The position numbers and the translations under genes were made by a program. The notes beneath the pieces are model-generated. The model was not told the origin of the DNA and searched no databases. It worked only from the letters and a program-made list of their open reading frames with translations. A stretch of 13,130 bases of DNA from an uncultured Fusobacterium sp. (lineage in GTDB: Bacteria; Fusobacteriota; Fusobacteriia; Fusobacteriales; Fusobacteriaceae), in NCBI GenBank assembly GCA_900542625.1, contig UQOH01000057.1, forward strand, positions 1 to 13,130. The letters are read 5' to 3'. Of the stretch, positions 1 to 7,448 are shown piece after piece (within the stretch, counting starts at the first letter, position 1; each line of letters begins with the position of its first letter).

Positions 1-24
1 CATAAATATATTATACAAAAGAAA

Positions 25-51
25 AGCGCGATGGACAATCGCGCTATTTTT
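25..51 (+). terminator. Intrinsic terminator of an upstream gene
   Basis: A perfect 8-bp stem (AGCGCGAT at 25-32, ATCGCGCT at 38-45) encloses a 5-nt loop GGACA. It is followed by a run of mostly T (ATTTTTT at 46-52). The GC-rich stem stands out from the surrounding AT-rich DNA. It presumably ends a gene lying to the left of the window on the + strand. A-rich sequence before the stem (AAAAGAAA) would give a weak T-tract on the other strand, so bidirectional use is possible. Confidence 0.8.
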
Positions 52-107
52 TATTATACTCGGGACAAAGTAAAATAAAAAAATTCCTCAATTATAGTTT
101 ATTAAAG

Positions 108-136
108 TTTATTTTTTTTTATTAAAATGATATAAT
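108..136 (+). promoter_or_regulatory. Extended -10 promoter for the plsY operon
   Basis: A perfect TATAAT lies at 131-136, preceded by TG at 128-129 with one base between, giving the extended -10 motif TGATATAAT. The -35 region at the expected spacing (about 108-113, TTTATT) is poor, which is typical where an extended -10 compensates. The predicted start near 143 leaves a leader of about 100 nt before plsY. A second TATAAT at 210-215 lacks a -35 at good spacing. This region is so AT-rich that chance matches are likely. Confidence 0.55.
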
Positions 137-246
137 ATATTTGTTGAATACCCTTTTTTATGGACTTTGAAAATTTTAAAAGGAAATAATTGAAAGGGAC
201 AGAATAATATATAATACAAAGCTTAAAATATTTAAGGGGGACAATA

Positions 247-861
247 ATGAGCAAATACATACTTTTATCATTGCTTGCATACTTTTGTGGGTCAATTCCC
301 AGCGGAGTGTGGATAGGAAAAGCGGTTAAAGGGATAGATATAAGAACTGTGGGAAGCAAAAACTCAGGAGCAACAAATGCTTACAGAACACTGGGAGCAA
401 AATGCGGGATAGCAACACTTCTCCTTGATGCTTTAAAAGGATATCTTCCTTTGTACATAGCAAGTCAGTTTAATATTTCAGATAAATATATCGTTGTAAT
501 AGGGCTTATTGCTATTTTTGCACACTCTATGTCGTGCTTTTTAAATTTCAAAGGAGGAAAAGGAGTTGCCACAAGTCTGGGAGTATTCCTGTTTTTAGCA
601 CCAAAAGCAATTCTTATAACTTTCTTTGGATTTGCAGTTGTGGTATACTTTACAAGATATGTTTCATTGTCTTCAATAACAGGAGCAATAGTTCTTCCTG
701 TAATGACACTTATTCTTCCTGCAAAGGAGGGAGTGGACAAGACAACTCTTGTTGTTCTGTCTTTCATAATAGGGGCATTTGTAATATACAAACATAAAAG
801 CAATATAACAAGATTATTAAACGGAACAGAATCAAAAATAGTTTTTGGAAAGAAAGGATAG
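247..861 (+). CDS. plsY: Glycerol-3-phosphate acyltransferase PlsY
   Basis: This inner-membrane enzyme transfers an acyl group from acyl-phosphate to the sn-1 position of glycerol 3-phosphate, making lysophosphatidic acid. It is the first committed step of phospholipid synthesis in the PlsX/PlsY route. The 204-residue length is normal for the family. All three signature loops are visible: GSIPSG at 15-20, GSKNSGATN at 36-44 (usual form GSGNPGATN, so Lys and Ser are variants), and His93 with FKGGKGVAT at 101-109. The C-terminal KHKSNITRLLNGTE block (182-195) is also typical. Hydrophobic spans lie near 3-23, 80-98, 110-135, 142-158 and 166-181. AAGGGGG at 234-240 sits 6 bases before the ATG and fixes the start. 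gpsA begins 6 bases after the stop, which couples two steps that share the same metabolite. Confidence 0.96.
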   Translation: MSKYILLSLLAYFCGSIPSGVWIGKAVKGIDIRTVGSKNSGATNAYRTLGAKCGIATLLLDALKGYLPLYIASQFNISDKYIVVIGLIAIFAHSMSCFLNFKGGKGVATSLGVFLFLAPKAILITFFGFAVVVYFTRYVSLSSITGAIVLPVMTLILPAKEGVDKTTLVVLSFIIGAFVIYKHKSNITRLLNGTESKIVFGKKG

Positions 862-867
862 GTTGTT

Positions 868-1869
868 ATGGATAAAATAGTAGTGGTAGGTGCAGGGAGC
901 TGGGGAACAGCACTGGCACTGGTATTAGCTAACAAAGGGTGTTTTGAAGTAAAAATGTGGGAGTTCAACAAAGAACTTGCAGAAAAACTTGAACAGGAAA
1001 GAGAGAACAAAAAACTTCTTCCGGGAGTAAAATTTCCTGACAATCTTCACGTAACAAACGATGACAAAGACCTTTTAAAAGATGCAAAAGCAGTGGTATT
1101 CTCAATTCCTTCACAGGCTTTAAGAAGTGTTGTTGCAAGATTTTCTAATCAGATGAGAAACGACCTTCTTATTGTAAACACAGGAAAAGGAATAGAGATA
1201 AGCTCAGGTTTCAGATTATCAGAAGTAATCAAAGATGAAATTTTAGGGAAATATCACAGCAACATAGTAGTTCTTTCAGGACCTACACATGCAGAGGAAG
1301 TATGTAAGGGAATACCTACAACAATAGTTGCTGCAGGAAAACTTGAAAAAGCAAGAGCTATACAGGAAATCTTTAATTCAGAAGCATTCAGAGTATATGT
1401 AAACGAAGATATTGTTGGAGTTGAGCTTGGAGGAGCAGTTAAAAACTGTCTTGCTCTTGGAGCAGGAATCTCTGACGGAATGGGGTTTGGTGACAATACA
1501 AAGGCTGCTCTTATTACAAGGGGAGTTGCTGAGATGATAAGATTCGGGGAAAAATGCGGAGCAGACCCTAAAACATTTTACGGGCTTAGCGGAATAGGTG
1601 ACCTTATTGTTACATGTGCCAGCCAGCACAGCAGAAACAGATATGTTGGAGAGAAACTTGGAAAAGGATTTACTTTACAGCAGATACTTGATGAAATGGT
1701 AATGGTTGCTGAGGGAGTTCCTACAGTAAAAGCAGTGTATACAAAAGCACAGGAGCTTGGGGTAAGCATGCCGATAGTTGAGGCTGTATACAAAGTGCTG
1801 TATGAAGATGAAAAAGCGACAGTAATGGTAAAAGAACTGATGTCTCGTGACTTGAAAGAGGAGTTTTAG
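868..1869 (+). CDS. gpsA: Glycerol-3-phosphate dehydrogenase [NAD(P)+] GpsA
   Basis: This cytoplasmic enzyme reduces dihydroxyacetone phosphate to sn-glycerol 3-phosphate, the substrate of PlsY encoded just upstream. At 333 residues it has the usual length. The N-terminal Rossmann motif GAGSWGTALA spans residues 8-17. NTGKGIE at 104-110 and SGPTHAEE at 137-144 are family signatures. The catalytic Lys is K192 in GGAVKNCLALGAG. GLSGIGDLIVTC (239-250) followed by SRNR (255-258) forms the substrate and cofactor pocket. No residue expected to be essential is missing. The Shine-Dalgarno (AAAGGA, about 853-858) lies inside the last codons of plsY, so the two are probably translationally coupled. No terminator separates gpsA from the sigma factor gene 46 bases downstream. 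Confidence 0.97.
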   Translation: MDKIVVVGAGSWGTALALVLANKGCFEVKMWEFNKELAEKLEQERENKKLLPGVKFPDNLHVTNDDKDLLKDAKAVVFSIPSQALRSVVARFSNQMRNDLLIVNTGKGIEISSGFRLSEVIKDEILGKYHSNIVVLSGPTHAEEVCKGIPTTIVAAGKLEKARAIQEIFNSEAFRVYVNEDIVGVELGGAVKNCLALGAGISDGMGFGDNTKAALITRGVAEMIRFGEKCGADPKTFYGLSGIGDLIVTCASQHSRNRYVGEKLGKGFTLQQILDEMVMVAEGVPTVKAVYTKAQELGVSMPIVEAVYKVLYEDEKATVMVKELMSRDLKEEF

Positions 1870-1897
1870 TTCTATTTAAAAATCAATTATTAAACAT

Positions 1898-1906
1898 AAG
1901 GTGAGG
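1898..1906 (+). promoter_or_regulatory. Shine-Dalgarno that sets the sigma-factor start
   Basis: AAGGTGAGG lies 9 bases before the ATG at 1916. A possible in-frame GTG start at 1901 falls inside this site and has no ribosome site of its own. The GTG is therefore not the start, and five N-terminal residues (MRLYN) should be dropped from the longest reading. Confidence 0.75.
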
Positions 1907-1915
1907 TTATACAAT

Positions 1916-2743
1916 ATGGAAGAGAAAGATCTTGTTTCACTTTACTTACATGATATTAGAAAATATGAAATTTTAGATAGAGAAGAAGAGGAAAAACTTC
2001 TTAGAAAAGTAAAAGAAGGGGATTTGGAGGCAAAAAACAAATTGATTTTATGCAACTTAAGACTGGTTATCAGTGTTGCTAAAAACTATATGAACAAAGG
2101 AATGACTCTTATAGACTTAATCAGTGAGGGAAATTTCGGGCTTATCCGTGCTATTGATAAATTTGATATTGACAAAGGATTCAGATTTTCAACATACGCT
2201 GTGTGGTGGATAAAGCAGTCTATCACAAAAGCTGTTATGAGCAAGGGAAGAGAGATAAGAATACCTTCATATAAATATGATTTATTAAACAAGATAAATA
2301 AAATAATAGTGGAAGAGCTTATGAAAACAGGAGATTATCCGTCAAATGAGCTTATTGCAGAAAGACTTAATCTTTCTGCTGAAAAAGTAGCCAATATTAT
2401 GGTAGAGTTTCAGGAAGTTGTTTCTCTGAACTCTTCTGTGGGAGATAATATTTATCTTGAAGATATTATATTAAACGAGGATTCTGAGAGTCTTGAAAAT
2501 GATATAATAAACGAAATAAGCAAAAAGAAAATTTATGAAATTCTTGATAATCTGGAAGAGAGAGAAAAAGATATCCTTTTAAGAAGATACGGTTTAAGCG
2601 GATATGATATTCACACTCTGGAGCAGGTTGGAGAAGCTTTCAACATTACCAGAGAAAGAGTAAGACAGATTGAAAAGAAGACATTAGCAAAACTTAGAAA
2701 AAAATATGATAAAGAATTGAGCAATAGTTTATACGTAAAATAG
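1916..2743 (+). CDS. Sigma-70 family RNA polymerase sigma factor (short, RpoD/RpoS-like, no region 1.1)
   Basis: This is a promoter-recognition subunit of RNA polymerase. From the ATG at 1916 it has 275 residues. It opens directly with region 1.2 (DLVSLYLHDI, 5-14). Region 2 includes NLRLVISVAKNYMNKG (47-62), DLISEGNFGLIRA (67-79) and the melting and -10 helix FSTYAVWWIKQSIT (91-104). Region 3 lies near 112-185. Region 4.2 is a helix-turn-helix with TLEQVGEAFNITRERVRQIE (234-253). Tyr94, Trp97, Trp98, Gln101 and Thr104 match the -10-reading residues of E. coli sigma-70 (Y430, W433, W434, Q437, T440). Region 1.1 and the non-conserved insert of primary sigma factors are absent, so I read it as a group 2 (alternative) factor, with the primary sigma elsewhere. 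Region 3.0 is divergent: Tyr119 and Asp122 stand where E. coli has H455 and E458. It sits between gpsA and dnaN, 16 bases before the latter. Confidence 0.88.
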   Translation: MEEKDLVSLYLHDIRKYEILDREEEEKLLRKVKEGDLEAKNKLILCNLRLVISVAKNYMNKGMTLIDLISEGNFGLIRAIDKFDIDKGFRFSTYAVWWIKQSITKAVMSKGREIRIPSYKYDLLNKINKIIVEELMKTGDYPSNELIAERLNLSAEKVANIMVEFQEVVSLNSSVGDNIYLEDIILNEDSESLENDIINEISKKKIYEILDNLEEREKDILLRRYGLSGYDIHTLEQVGEAFNITRERVRQIEKKTLAKLRKKYDKELSNSLYVK

Positions 2744-2759
2744 TCAGGAGGATTTTTAC

Positions 2760-3884
2760 ATGATTGTAAAAGTAAATAGGGGAGAATTTTTAAAAAAATT
2801 AAGAACGGTTGAAAAGGCAGTATCAGAGAACAAGATAAAACCTATTATTTCTTGTGTTTATCTTGAAACAAGAAACGGACGTCTGTTTTTCTGTGGAACA
2901 AACCTTGAACTTACTATAACATCAACAATGGAATGCGAAATATTAGAAACAGGAAAAATAGTATTTCAGCCGCAGCTGATAGATGAATATGTAAAGGAAC
3001 TTTCTGATGACATTATCCTTTTAAAAGAAACAGACTCTGCACTTATAATAGAAACAGGAGATTCATCTTCAGAATTTGCTGTTATGAACGCTGATGAGTT
3101 TCCAATGCTTGCAAAAAAAGAGCGTGGGGAAACTAAAAAATGTTTCACTATTCCAAGTAAAGAGCTTATGGAAATTTTTGAAAAAGTTAAGTTCTCAGCT
3201 GCAGGAACAGCAGACAACCTTGCAATAAACTGTATAAGACTTGACCTTCAGGAAGGACAGGCAAGATTTGTATCAACAGACACATACCGTCTGACTTATC
3301 TTGTTAAAGAGGTTGAAAGCAGCTGTGATATGCAGATAAGTATCCCTCTTAACACAGTAGAGGCAATAACAAAACTGTTAAAGAGCGAAGACCTTAACGA
3401 ACTGGAAATAGCAATGAAAGAAAATCAGATATATTTTATCTCTGAAAACACAGAAATGGTCAGCAGAATAATAGAACTTCCATACCCTAACTACGGAGGA
3501 ATTCTTGGAACATCTCAATACAACAAAAAAATGTTTGTAAAAAGCGACGAGCTTATGAAAGTTCTTAGAAGAATACAGATATTTGTAAGATCAAATATGG
3601 ATTCAAAAAATGGAGCAGTATTTGAGTTTGGCGACAACAACATGCTTGTAAGAGGAGTAAGCAGCATTGCAAAAATAAGAGAGGATTTAGCAGTAGACTA
3701 TAAAGGAGAGAATTTAAAAATTTCTCTGAATGTTAAATTTTTAATCGAATTTTTACAAAACTTTGAAAAAGATACAGATATTGTTGTTGAACTTAAAGAA
3801 TCAAACAGCTCTGTAAGAATTGCAAGTATTGACAACGAAAATTATATCTATGTAGTAATGCCTCTTGCATTAAAAGATTTCTAA
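2760..3884 (+). CDS. dnaN: DNA polymerase III beta subunit (sliding clamp) DnaN
   Basis: The protein forms the dimeric ring that slides on DNA and tethers the replicative polymerase and repair enzymes. The 374 residues match the usual length and three-domain plan. Recognisable blocks are the N-terminal IVKVNRGEFLKKLRTVEKAV; the domain 2 start FTIPSKELMEIFEKVKFSAA (129-148); VSTDTYRLTYL (about 175-185, family form ATDGHRLAL); SRIIELPYPNYGGIL (about 234-248); and the C-terminal YVVMPLAL (family form YLVLPMRL), which helps build the partner-binding pocket. AGGAGGA at 2746-2752 is an excellent ribosome site 7 bases before the ATG. It is the last gene of the plsY-gpsA-sigma-dnaN unit and is followed by a strong terminator. 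The placement away from dnaA is unusual relative to the classic dnaA-dnaN origin cluster. Confidence 0.94.
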   Translation: MIVKVNRGEFLKKLRTVEKAVSENKIKPIISCVYLETRNGRLFFCGTNLELTITSTMECEILETGKIVFQPQLIDEYVKELSDDIILLKETDSALIIETGDSSSEFAVMNADEFPMLAKKERGETKKCFTIPSKELMEIFEKVKFSAAGTADNLAINCIRLDLQEGQARFVSTDTYRLTYLVKEVESSCDMQISIPLNTVEAITKLLKSEDLNELEIAMKENQIYFISENTEMVSRIIELPYPNYGGILGTSQYNKKMFVKSDELMKVLRRIQIFVRSNMDSKNGAVFEFGDNNMLVRGVSSIAKIREDLAVDYKGENLKISLNVKFLIEFLQNFEKDTDIVVELKESNSSVRIASIDNENYIYVVMPLALKDF

Positions 3885-3890
3885 TATTAC

Positions 3891-3917
3891 AGCCGGTTTT
3901 AAAGCCGGCTTTTTTTT
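3891..3917 (+). terminator. Intrinsic terminator after dnaN
   Basis: The stem AGCCGG (3891-3896) pairs perfectly with CCGGCT (3905-3910) around a short loop TTTTAAAG that could close slightly further. Eight T residues run from 3910 to 3917. It starts 7 bases after the dnaN stop and separates the phospholipid/sigma/clamp unit from the next operon. Confidence 0.92.
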
Positions 3918-3938
3918 ATTCTTTCCCTCTTTGATTAT

Positions 3939-3967
3939 TTGAAATCAGCATATAAATGTGTTATAAT
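3939..3967 (+). promoter_or_regulatory. Strong sigma-70 type promoter of the DUF116-TPR-Ton operon
   Basis: TTGAAA (3939-3944) is separated by exactly 17 bases from TATAAT (3962-3967), and TG at 3959-3960 adds an extended -10. This is nearly consensus in every element. It lies just after the dnaN terminator. Transcription should begin near 3974, downstream of an ATG at 3970, so that ATG cannot be the start of the next gene. I see no other convincing promoter before the window end, which suggests that this one serves the whole downstream gene run. Confidence 0.85.
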
Positions 3968-4002
3968 AAATGTGCAATAATATATCAAAAGAGGTACAAA
4001 TA

Positions 4003-4542
4003 ATGTCCAAAATTTTACCAGAGAGAATTTTATATAATTTATATTATGCTGCTTACATCATTGAAGAAAAGTTCGTTAATGACCAGACTAAGAGGAATTA
4101 TGCAGCAGATAAATTTCTTGCTCACAACAACAAAAGAGTGTTAAAAAAATTTGCAGATGTTGTGCCTAAAAATATAGCATTGCTTTTACCCCACTGTATT
4201 CAGAACTATGACTGTCCTTTTAAAATCACTTCCAAAATAGAAAACTGCAGAAAATGCGGGAAGTGTAAAATAGAAGGGATTCTTGAGCTGAAAGAAAGAT
4301 ATGGACTAGAGATAAAAGTTGCAACAGGAGGAACTCTTGCAAGACTTTTTATCAAAGAGAAAAAACCTGACCTTATAATTGCAGTGGCATGTAAAAGGGA
4401 TCTGGTATCAGGGATTTATGATACATTTCCAATGAGCGTTTACGGAGTGTACAACAAAATTATAGACTCTCCGTGTATCAACACAGATTTAAATCTGGAA
4501 GAGATAGAAAACGTTATTAAAAAGCTGAAAAAAATAAATTAA
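4003..4542 (+). CDS. DUF116 family cysteine-rich protein
   Basis: This is a cytoplasmic protein of 179 residues in the uncharacterised DUF116 family; its function is not known. The conserved core is easy to see: LLLPHCIQ (61-68), CPFKIT (71-76), NCRKCGKCKI (81-90), ATGGTLARLFI (107-117), AVACKRDLVSGI (127-138) and YGVYNKIIDSPC (147-158). Seven cysteines (65, 71, 82, 85, 88, 130, 158) lie within these blocks. The CxxCxxC cluster suggests an iron-sulfur or zinc site, but that is inference. I chose the ATG at 4003 because GAGG at 3991-3994 precedes it at good spacing; an upstream ATG at 3970 overlaps the promoter. It is the first gene of the operon and is followed after 17 bases by the TPR gene. 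There is no export signal. Confidence 0.85.
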   Translation: MSKILPERILYNLYYAAYIIEEKFVNDQTKRNYAADKFLAHNNKRVLKKFADVVPKNIALLLPHCIQNYDCPFKITSKIENCRKCGKCKIEGILELKERYGLEIKVATGGTLARLFIKEKKPDLIIAVACKRDLVSGIYDTFPMSVYGVYNKIIDSPCINTDLNLEEIENVIKKLKKIN

Positions 4543-4544
4543 GC

Positions 4545-4550
4545 AGGGAG
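4545..4550 (+). promoter_or_regulatory. Ribosome site supporting a TTG start for the TPR gene
   Basis: AGGGAG lies 9 bases before TTG at 4560. An in-frame TGA at 4554-4556 rules out any earlier start. The next in-frame ATG (4626) would remove the signal peptide. The nearby GTG (4550) and ATG (4553) are out of frame. Confidence 0.7.
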
Positions 4551-4559
4551 TGATGACAT

Positions 4560-7448
4560 TTGTTCAATAGAAAGTTTTTATACATAGGATTGCTGCTTTT
4601 AAGTGCTAACCTTGCTTATGGAAGCATGAAAGAGGATATAGCCTTTTTAAATGAACTTTACAAACAGGAAAGATATGATATGGCATTATCAGAATCTCAG
4701 CGGTTTATAGAGAACTATCCTGACTCAAAATACAATAAAAATATATGTGAGAGAATGGCAAAAGTTCATTTTATAAAGAAAGAGTATAAACAGGCAGAAA
4801 AATATTTTAATCTGCTCCTTACAGATTACAAACTGAAAAAAGATGAAAAAACAGAGGTATACAGTTATTTATACAGAATAAATACACTTAATGGAAATTC
4901 TGCAAAAGCAGCAGAATTTGCAGAAAGTTTTAAAGAGAACAGCAGAGTTTATGAAAAAACCCTTTATGAAAGCGGAGTTATCCTGTTAAACAACGGGAAA
5001 AACAGCGAGGCTGTAAAAGAATTTTTAAATGCAGCAAAGTTTAACGGGGAATATTCTGAACCGGCTGTTTTATATGCTGCAATGGGACTTTATAACAACG
5101 GGCAGTATGGAGAGGCTCTGAAATATCTGGATTATTACAATAATCTTCAGAGTACAACAAAAGATATCCCTCTTCTTACTTATCTTTATGGTGCATCATA
5201 CTATAAACTTAATGAGCTTAACAAGGCAATCGGATATCTTGAAAAAAATCTGACTGATTATCCAAAGGACATATACAGCAGAAAAGGAAAAATCACTCTT
5301 ATAGAGATATATGCAAACAGAGGAGAGATTGACAAGGCTCTGACACTTTATTCTTCAATAGAGGAAACAGAAAACAAAAAAGCAGGAGCAAGAGTTCTGG
5401 CAGATTATTTTCTGGCAAAAGAGGAGTATAAAAGAGCTGTAAGTTTTTATGATGTTTATGGAGAGAATAAGCCTGACAATGTAAGATATACATATGCTTA
5501 TGCTTTTTACAAGCTTGGAAATTATAACAAAGCTGTTCAGGAATTTTCAAAAATAAATGATGAAAAATATATTACTGACAGCAGATATTATATTATAGTA
5601 AGCACATATAATCTGAAAGATTATAAAAAGACAGCAGAGTATGAAAAATATCTTTCAAACTATGAAACAGATGCTAAAAAGCACACAGACTTAAGTGCAA
5701 TTTTTGCAAACTCTTTTTATGAGCTTGAAAATTATAAAAAATCATATGACTACTATAAAAATATATACAAAGACTATCCTACAGAGGATAATCTTTACAG
5801 GGTAATAGTTCTTGAAACAAAAATCCCTGAAAACCCTGAAACAGAAAAAAATATAGAAACACTGTTTGCAGAATACAAAACAAAATTCCCTCAGGATACA
5901 GTTTATAAAAAAGATATTTATCTTGCTGTGGGAGGACATTATTATAAAAGCGGTCAGACTGAAAAAGCTGAGGCTGTATATAAAGAGTATATGCAGACAG
6001 GAAAAGATTTGGAAATTGGAAACAATCTTGTAAATCTTCTGATAAACGAGAAAAAATATACAGAGGTTATCCACTATCTGAATATGCTGGAGGAAAATAA
6101 CGACAGCACATATCTTAAAGGTATTGCTTATATGGGTGTCGGAGAATATGAAAAAGCACACAGCTACCTTTCATCATTGGAAAACAAAGATGGAGTGAGC
6201 AAAGAGCTGAAAGAAAAAACTCAATATAATATAATCAAAAACAATTTCCTATGGGAAAAATATGATCTGGTTATAAAAGAGGGAGAAGAATACCTTCAAA
6301 GCACATATATTTACGGACTTGATGATATTGTAGACAGAATAGGGCTTAGCTATTACAGAACAGGAAAATTTGAAAAAGCAAGAGAGTATTTCAGCAAACT
6401 TGAAGTAATTCCGGAGTACAAAGGGTATGCAAGATTCCAGACAGCTGACAGTTATTTTGCAGAAAAAAATTACGAAAAAGCAAGAGATGCTTACAAACTT
6501 GTTTACAGCGACAAATATGGAAAAAAATATGAGGAAGATGCTAAATACTGGGAGCTTAATTCAGAACTTAACCTTAACAACAAAGAGGGATATCTGAAAG
6601 GAAGCGAGGCTTTTATAAAGAGTTTCCCTAATTCTGCATATACAAGAAATATTTTATCAGTGAGAGGAACTCTTCTTGCAGCAGCAGGAGAGGAAGAAAA
6701 AGCTGTTAAAGAATATGAAACTCTTTTTGAAAAATCAGAGCAGGTTGTTGAGAAAGACCAGACAGTTGAAAAAATAATTGAGCTTTACGACAAAACAGAA
6801 AATATTGAGGCAAAAAGCCTTTGGATAGAAAAATTCTCTGACAAGTATAAGAAAAGTTATTACAAATCTCTTGCATACAGAGAGAAAAACATGAGTGCAG
6901 AGGCAAGAGAAGAGGAAAAAATTCTTCTTGAAAGTCCTCTGTATAAAGATTATGCTCTGGCTAATCTGGGTAACGACAGCTTTAACGAGCAGAAATATGA
7001 TGATGCAGAGAAAAATTATAAAGCTATAAAAGATATGGATTCATCTTCATATAAAGACCTTGCTGTTTATCAGCTTGGAAATATTTATGCTTTAAAAGGA
7101 CAGAATGGCAAAGCTGAAACTGAGCTTTCAAGAGTGTTTGTTTTATACCCTGACAGCATTTATGCACTTCCTGCACAGGTGAAACTGGCAGAGGTTTATG
7201 AGGCACAGGGACATTCAGACAAGGCAGAAAATATATACAAAGAGCTTTTAAACAACAAAAAAGCTGAAGAGTATAAAGAGTTTTTAAATGAGAAGATGCT
7301 TTATCTTTCTCTTAAAAAGAATAATAAAACAGAGGCAGAGATCTATTATAAAAACCTGCAGAAGATTAATCCAAAAACAGCAGGAAAATATGATGAATTT
7401 ATGCTTGAACAGAAACAGGAAGAAACAAAGACAAAGGAGGAACAATAA
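4560..7448 (+). CDS. Exported tetratricopeptide-repeat protein, 962 residues
   Basis: This is a large solenoid protein, probably a periplasmic or membrane-associated scaffold. Residues 1-21 form a signal peptide: basic MFNRK, hydrophobic core FLYIGLLLLSANLA, and a likely cleavage after AYG. There is no lipobox cysteine; the only Cys is C63. Almost all of the mature chain is TPR-like helix pairs. Good examples lie near 64-90, 134-160, 206-234, 309-330, 455-477, 516-540, 594-612, 624-650, 832-862 and 872-900, with the recurring pattern of an aromatic or Ala-rich helix, a GxYxKA turn and YxxL. The tail (after about 950) is a charged Gln/Glu/Lys segment. Base composition matches the neighbours. 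Its TAA overlaps the next ATG by one base (TAATG), so the two are tightly coupled. TPR proteins accompany some TonB-ExbB-ExbD operons, for example the TonB2 clusters of Vibrio and Shewanella. A role in that machine is inferred from position. Confidence 0.88.
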   Translation: MFNRKFLYIGLLLLSANLAYGSMKEDIAFLNELYKQERYDMALSESQRFIENYPDSKYNKNICERMAKVHFIKKEYKQAEKYFNLLLTDYKLKKDEKTEVYSYLYRINTLNGNSAKAAEFAESFKENSRVYEKTLYESGVILLNNGKNSEAVKEFLNAAKFNGEYSEPAVLYAAMGLYNNGQYGEALKYLDYYNNLQSTTKDIPLLTYLYGASYYKLNELNKAIGYLEKNLTDYPKDIYSRKGKITLIEIYANRGEIDKALTLYSSIEETENKKAGARVLADYFLAKEEYKRAVSFYDVYGENKPDNVRYTYAYAFYKLGNYNKAVQEFSKINDEKYITDSRYYIIVSTYNLKDYKKTAEYEKYLSNYETDAKKHTDLSAIFANSFYELENYKKSYDYYKNIYKDYPTEDNLYRVIVLETKIPENPETEKNIETLFAEYKTKFPQDTVYKKDIYLAVGGHYYKSGQTEKAEAVYKEYMQTGKDLEIGNNLVNLLINEKKYTEVIHYLNMLEENNDSTYLKGIAYMGVGEYEKAHSYLSSLENKDGVSKELKEKTQYNIIKNNFLWEKYDLVIKEGEEYLQSTYIYGLDDIVDRIGLSYYRTGKFEKAREYFSKLEVIPEYKGYARFQTADSYFAEKNYEKARDAYKLVYSDKYGKKYEEDAKYWELNSELNLNNKEGYLKGSEAFIKSFPNSAYTRNILSVRGTLLAAAGEEEKAVKEYETLFEKSEQVVEKDQTVEKIIELYDKTENIEAKSLWIEKFSDKYKKSYYKSLAYREKNMSAEAREEEKILLESPLYKDYALANLGNDSFNEQKYDDAEKNYKAIKDMDSSSYKDLAVYQLGNIYALKGQNGKAETELSRVFVLYPDSIYALPAQVKLAEVYEAQGHSDKAENIYKELLNNKKAEEYKEFLNEKMLYLSLKKNNKTEAEIYYKNLQKINPKTAGKYDEFMLEQKQEETKTKEEQ

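Noticed and set aside
160..189. Nine-codon open frame in the plsY leader (ATG at 160)
   Set aside because: It has no ribosome site and no amino-acid bias suggesting attenuation. It is expected by chance in AT-rich DNA.
465..1043. 192-residue open frame on the minus strand across plsY and gpsA
   Set aside because: It lies entirely antisense to two well-conserved genes and has no recognisable domain. It is a shadow of their codon pattern, as are the other antisense frames over sigma, tonB and the TPR gene.
3970..4002. An upstream ATG giving the DUF116 protein 11 extra residues
   Set aside because: It lies 2 bases after the -10 element and upstream of the expected transcription start, and it has no ribosome site. 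The ATG at 4003 has one.
4560..7448. TPR protein as a lipoprotein or S-layer component
   Set aside because: There is no Cys at the signal-peptide cleavage site, and no SLH or surface-anchoring motif is visible.
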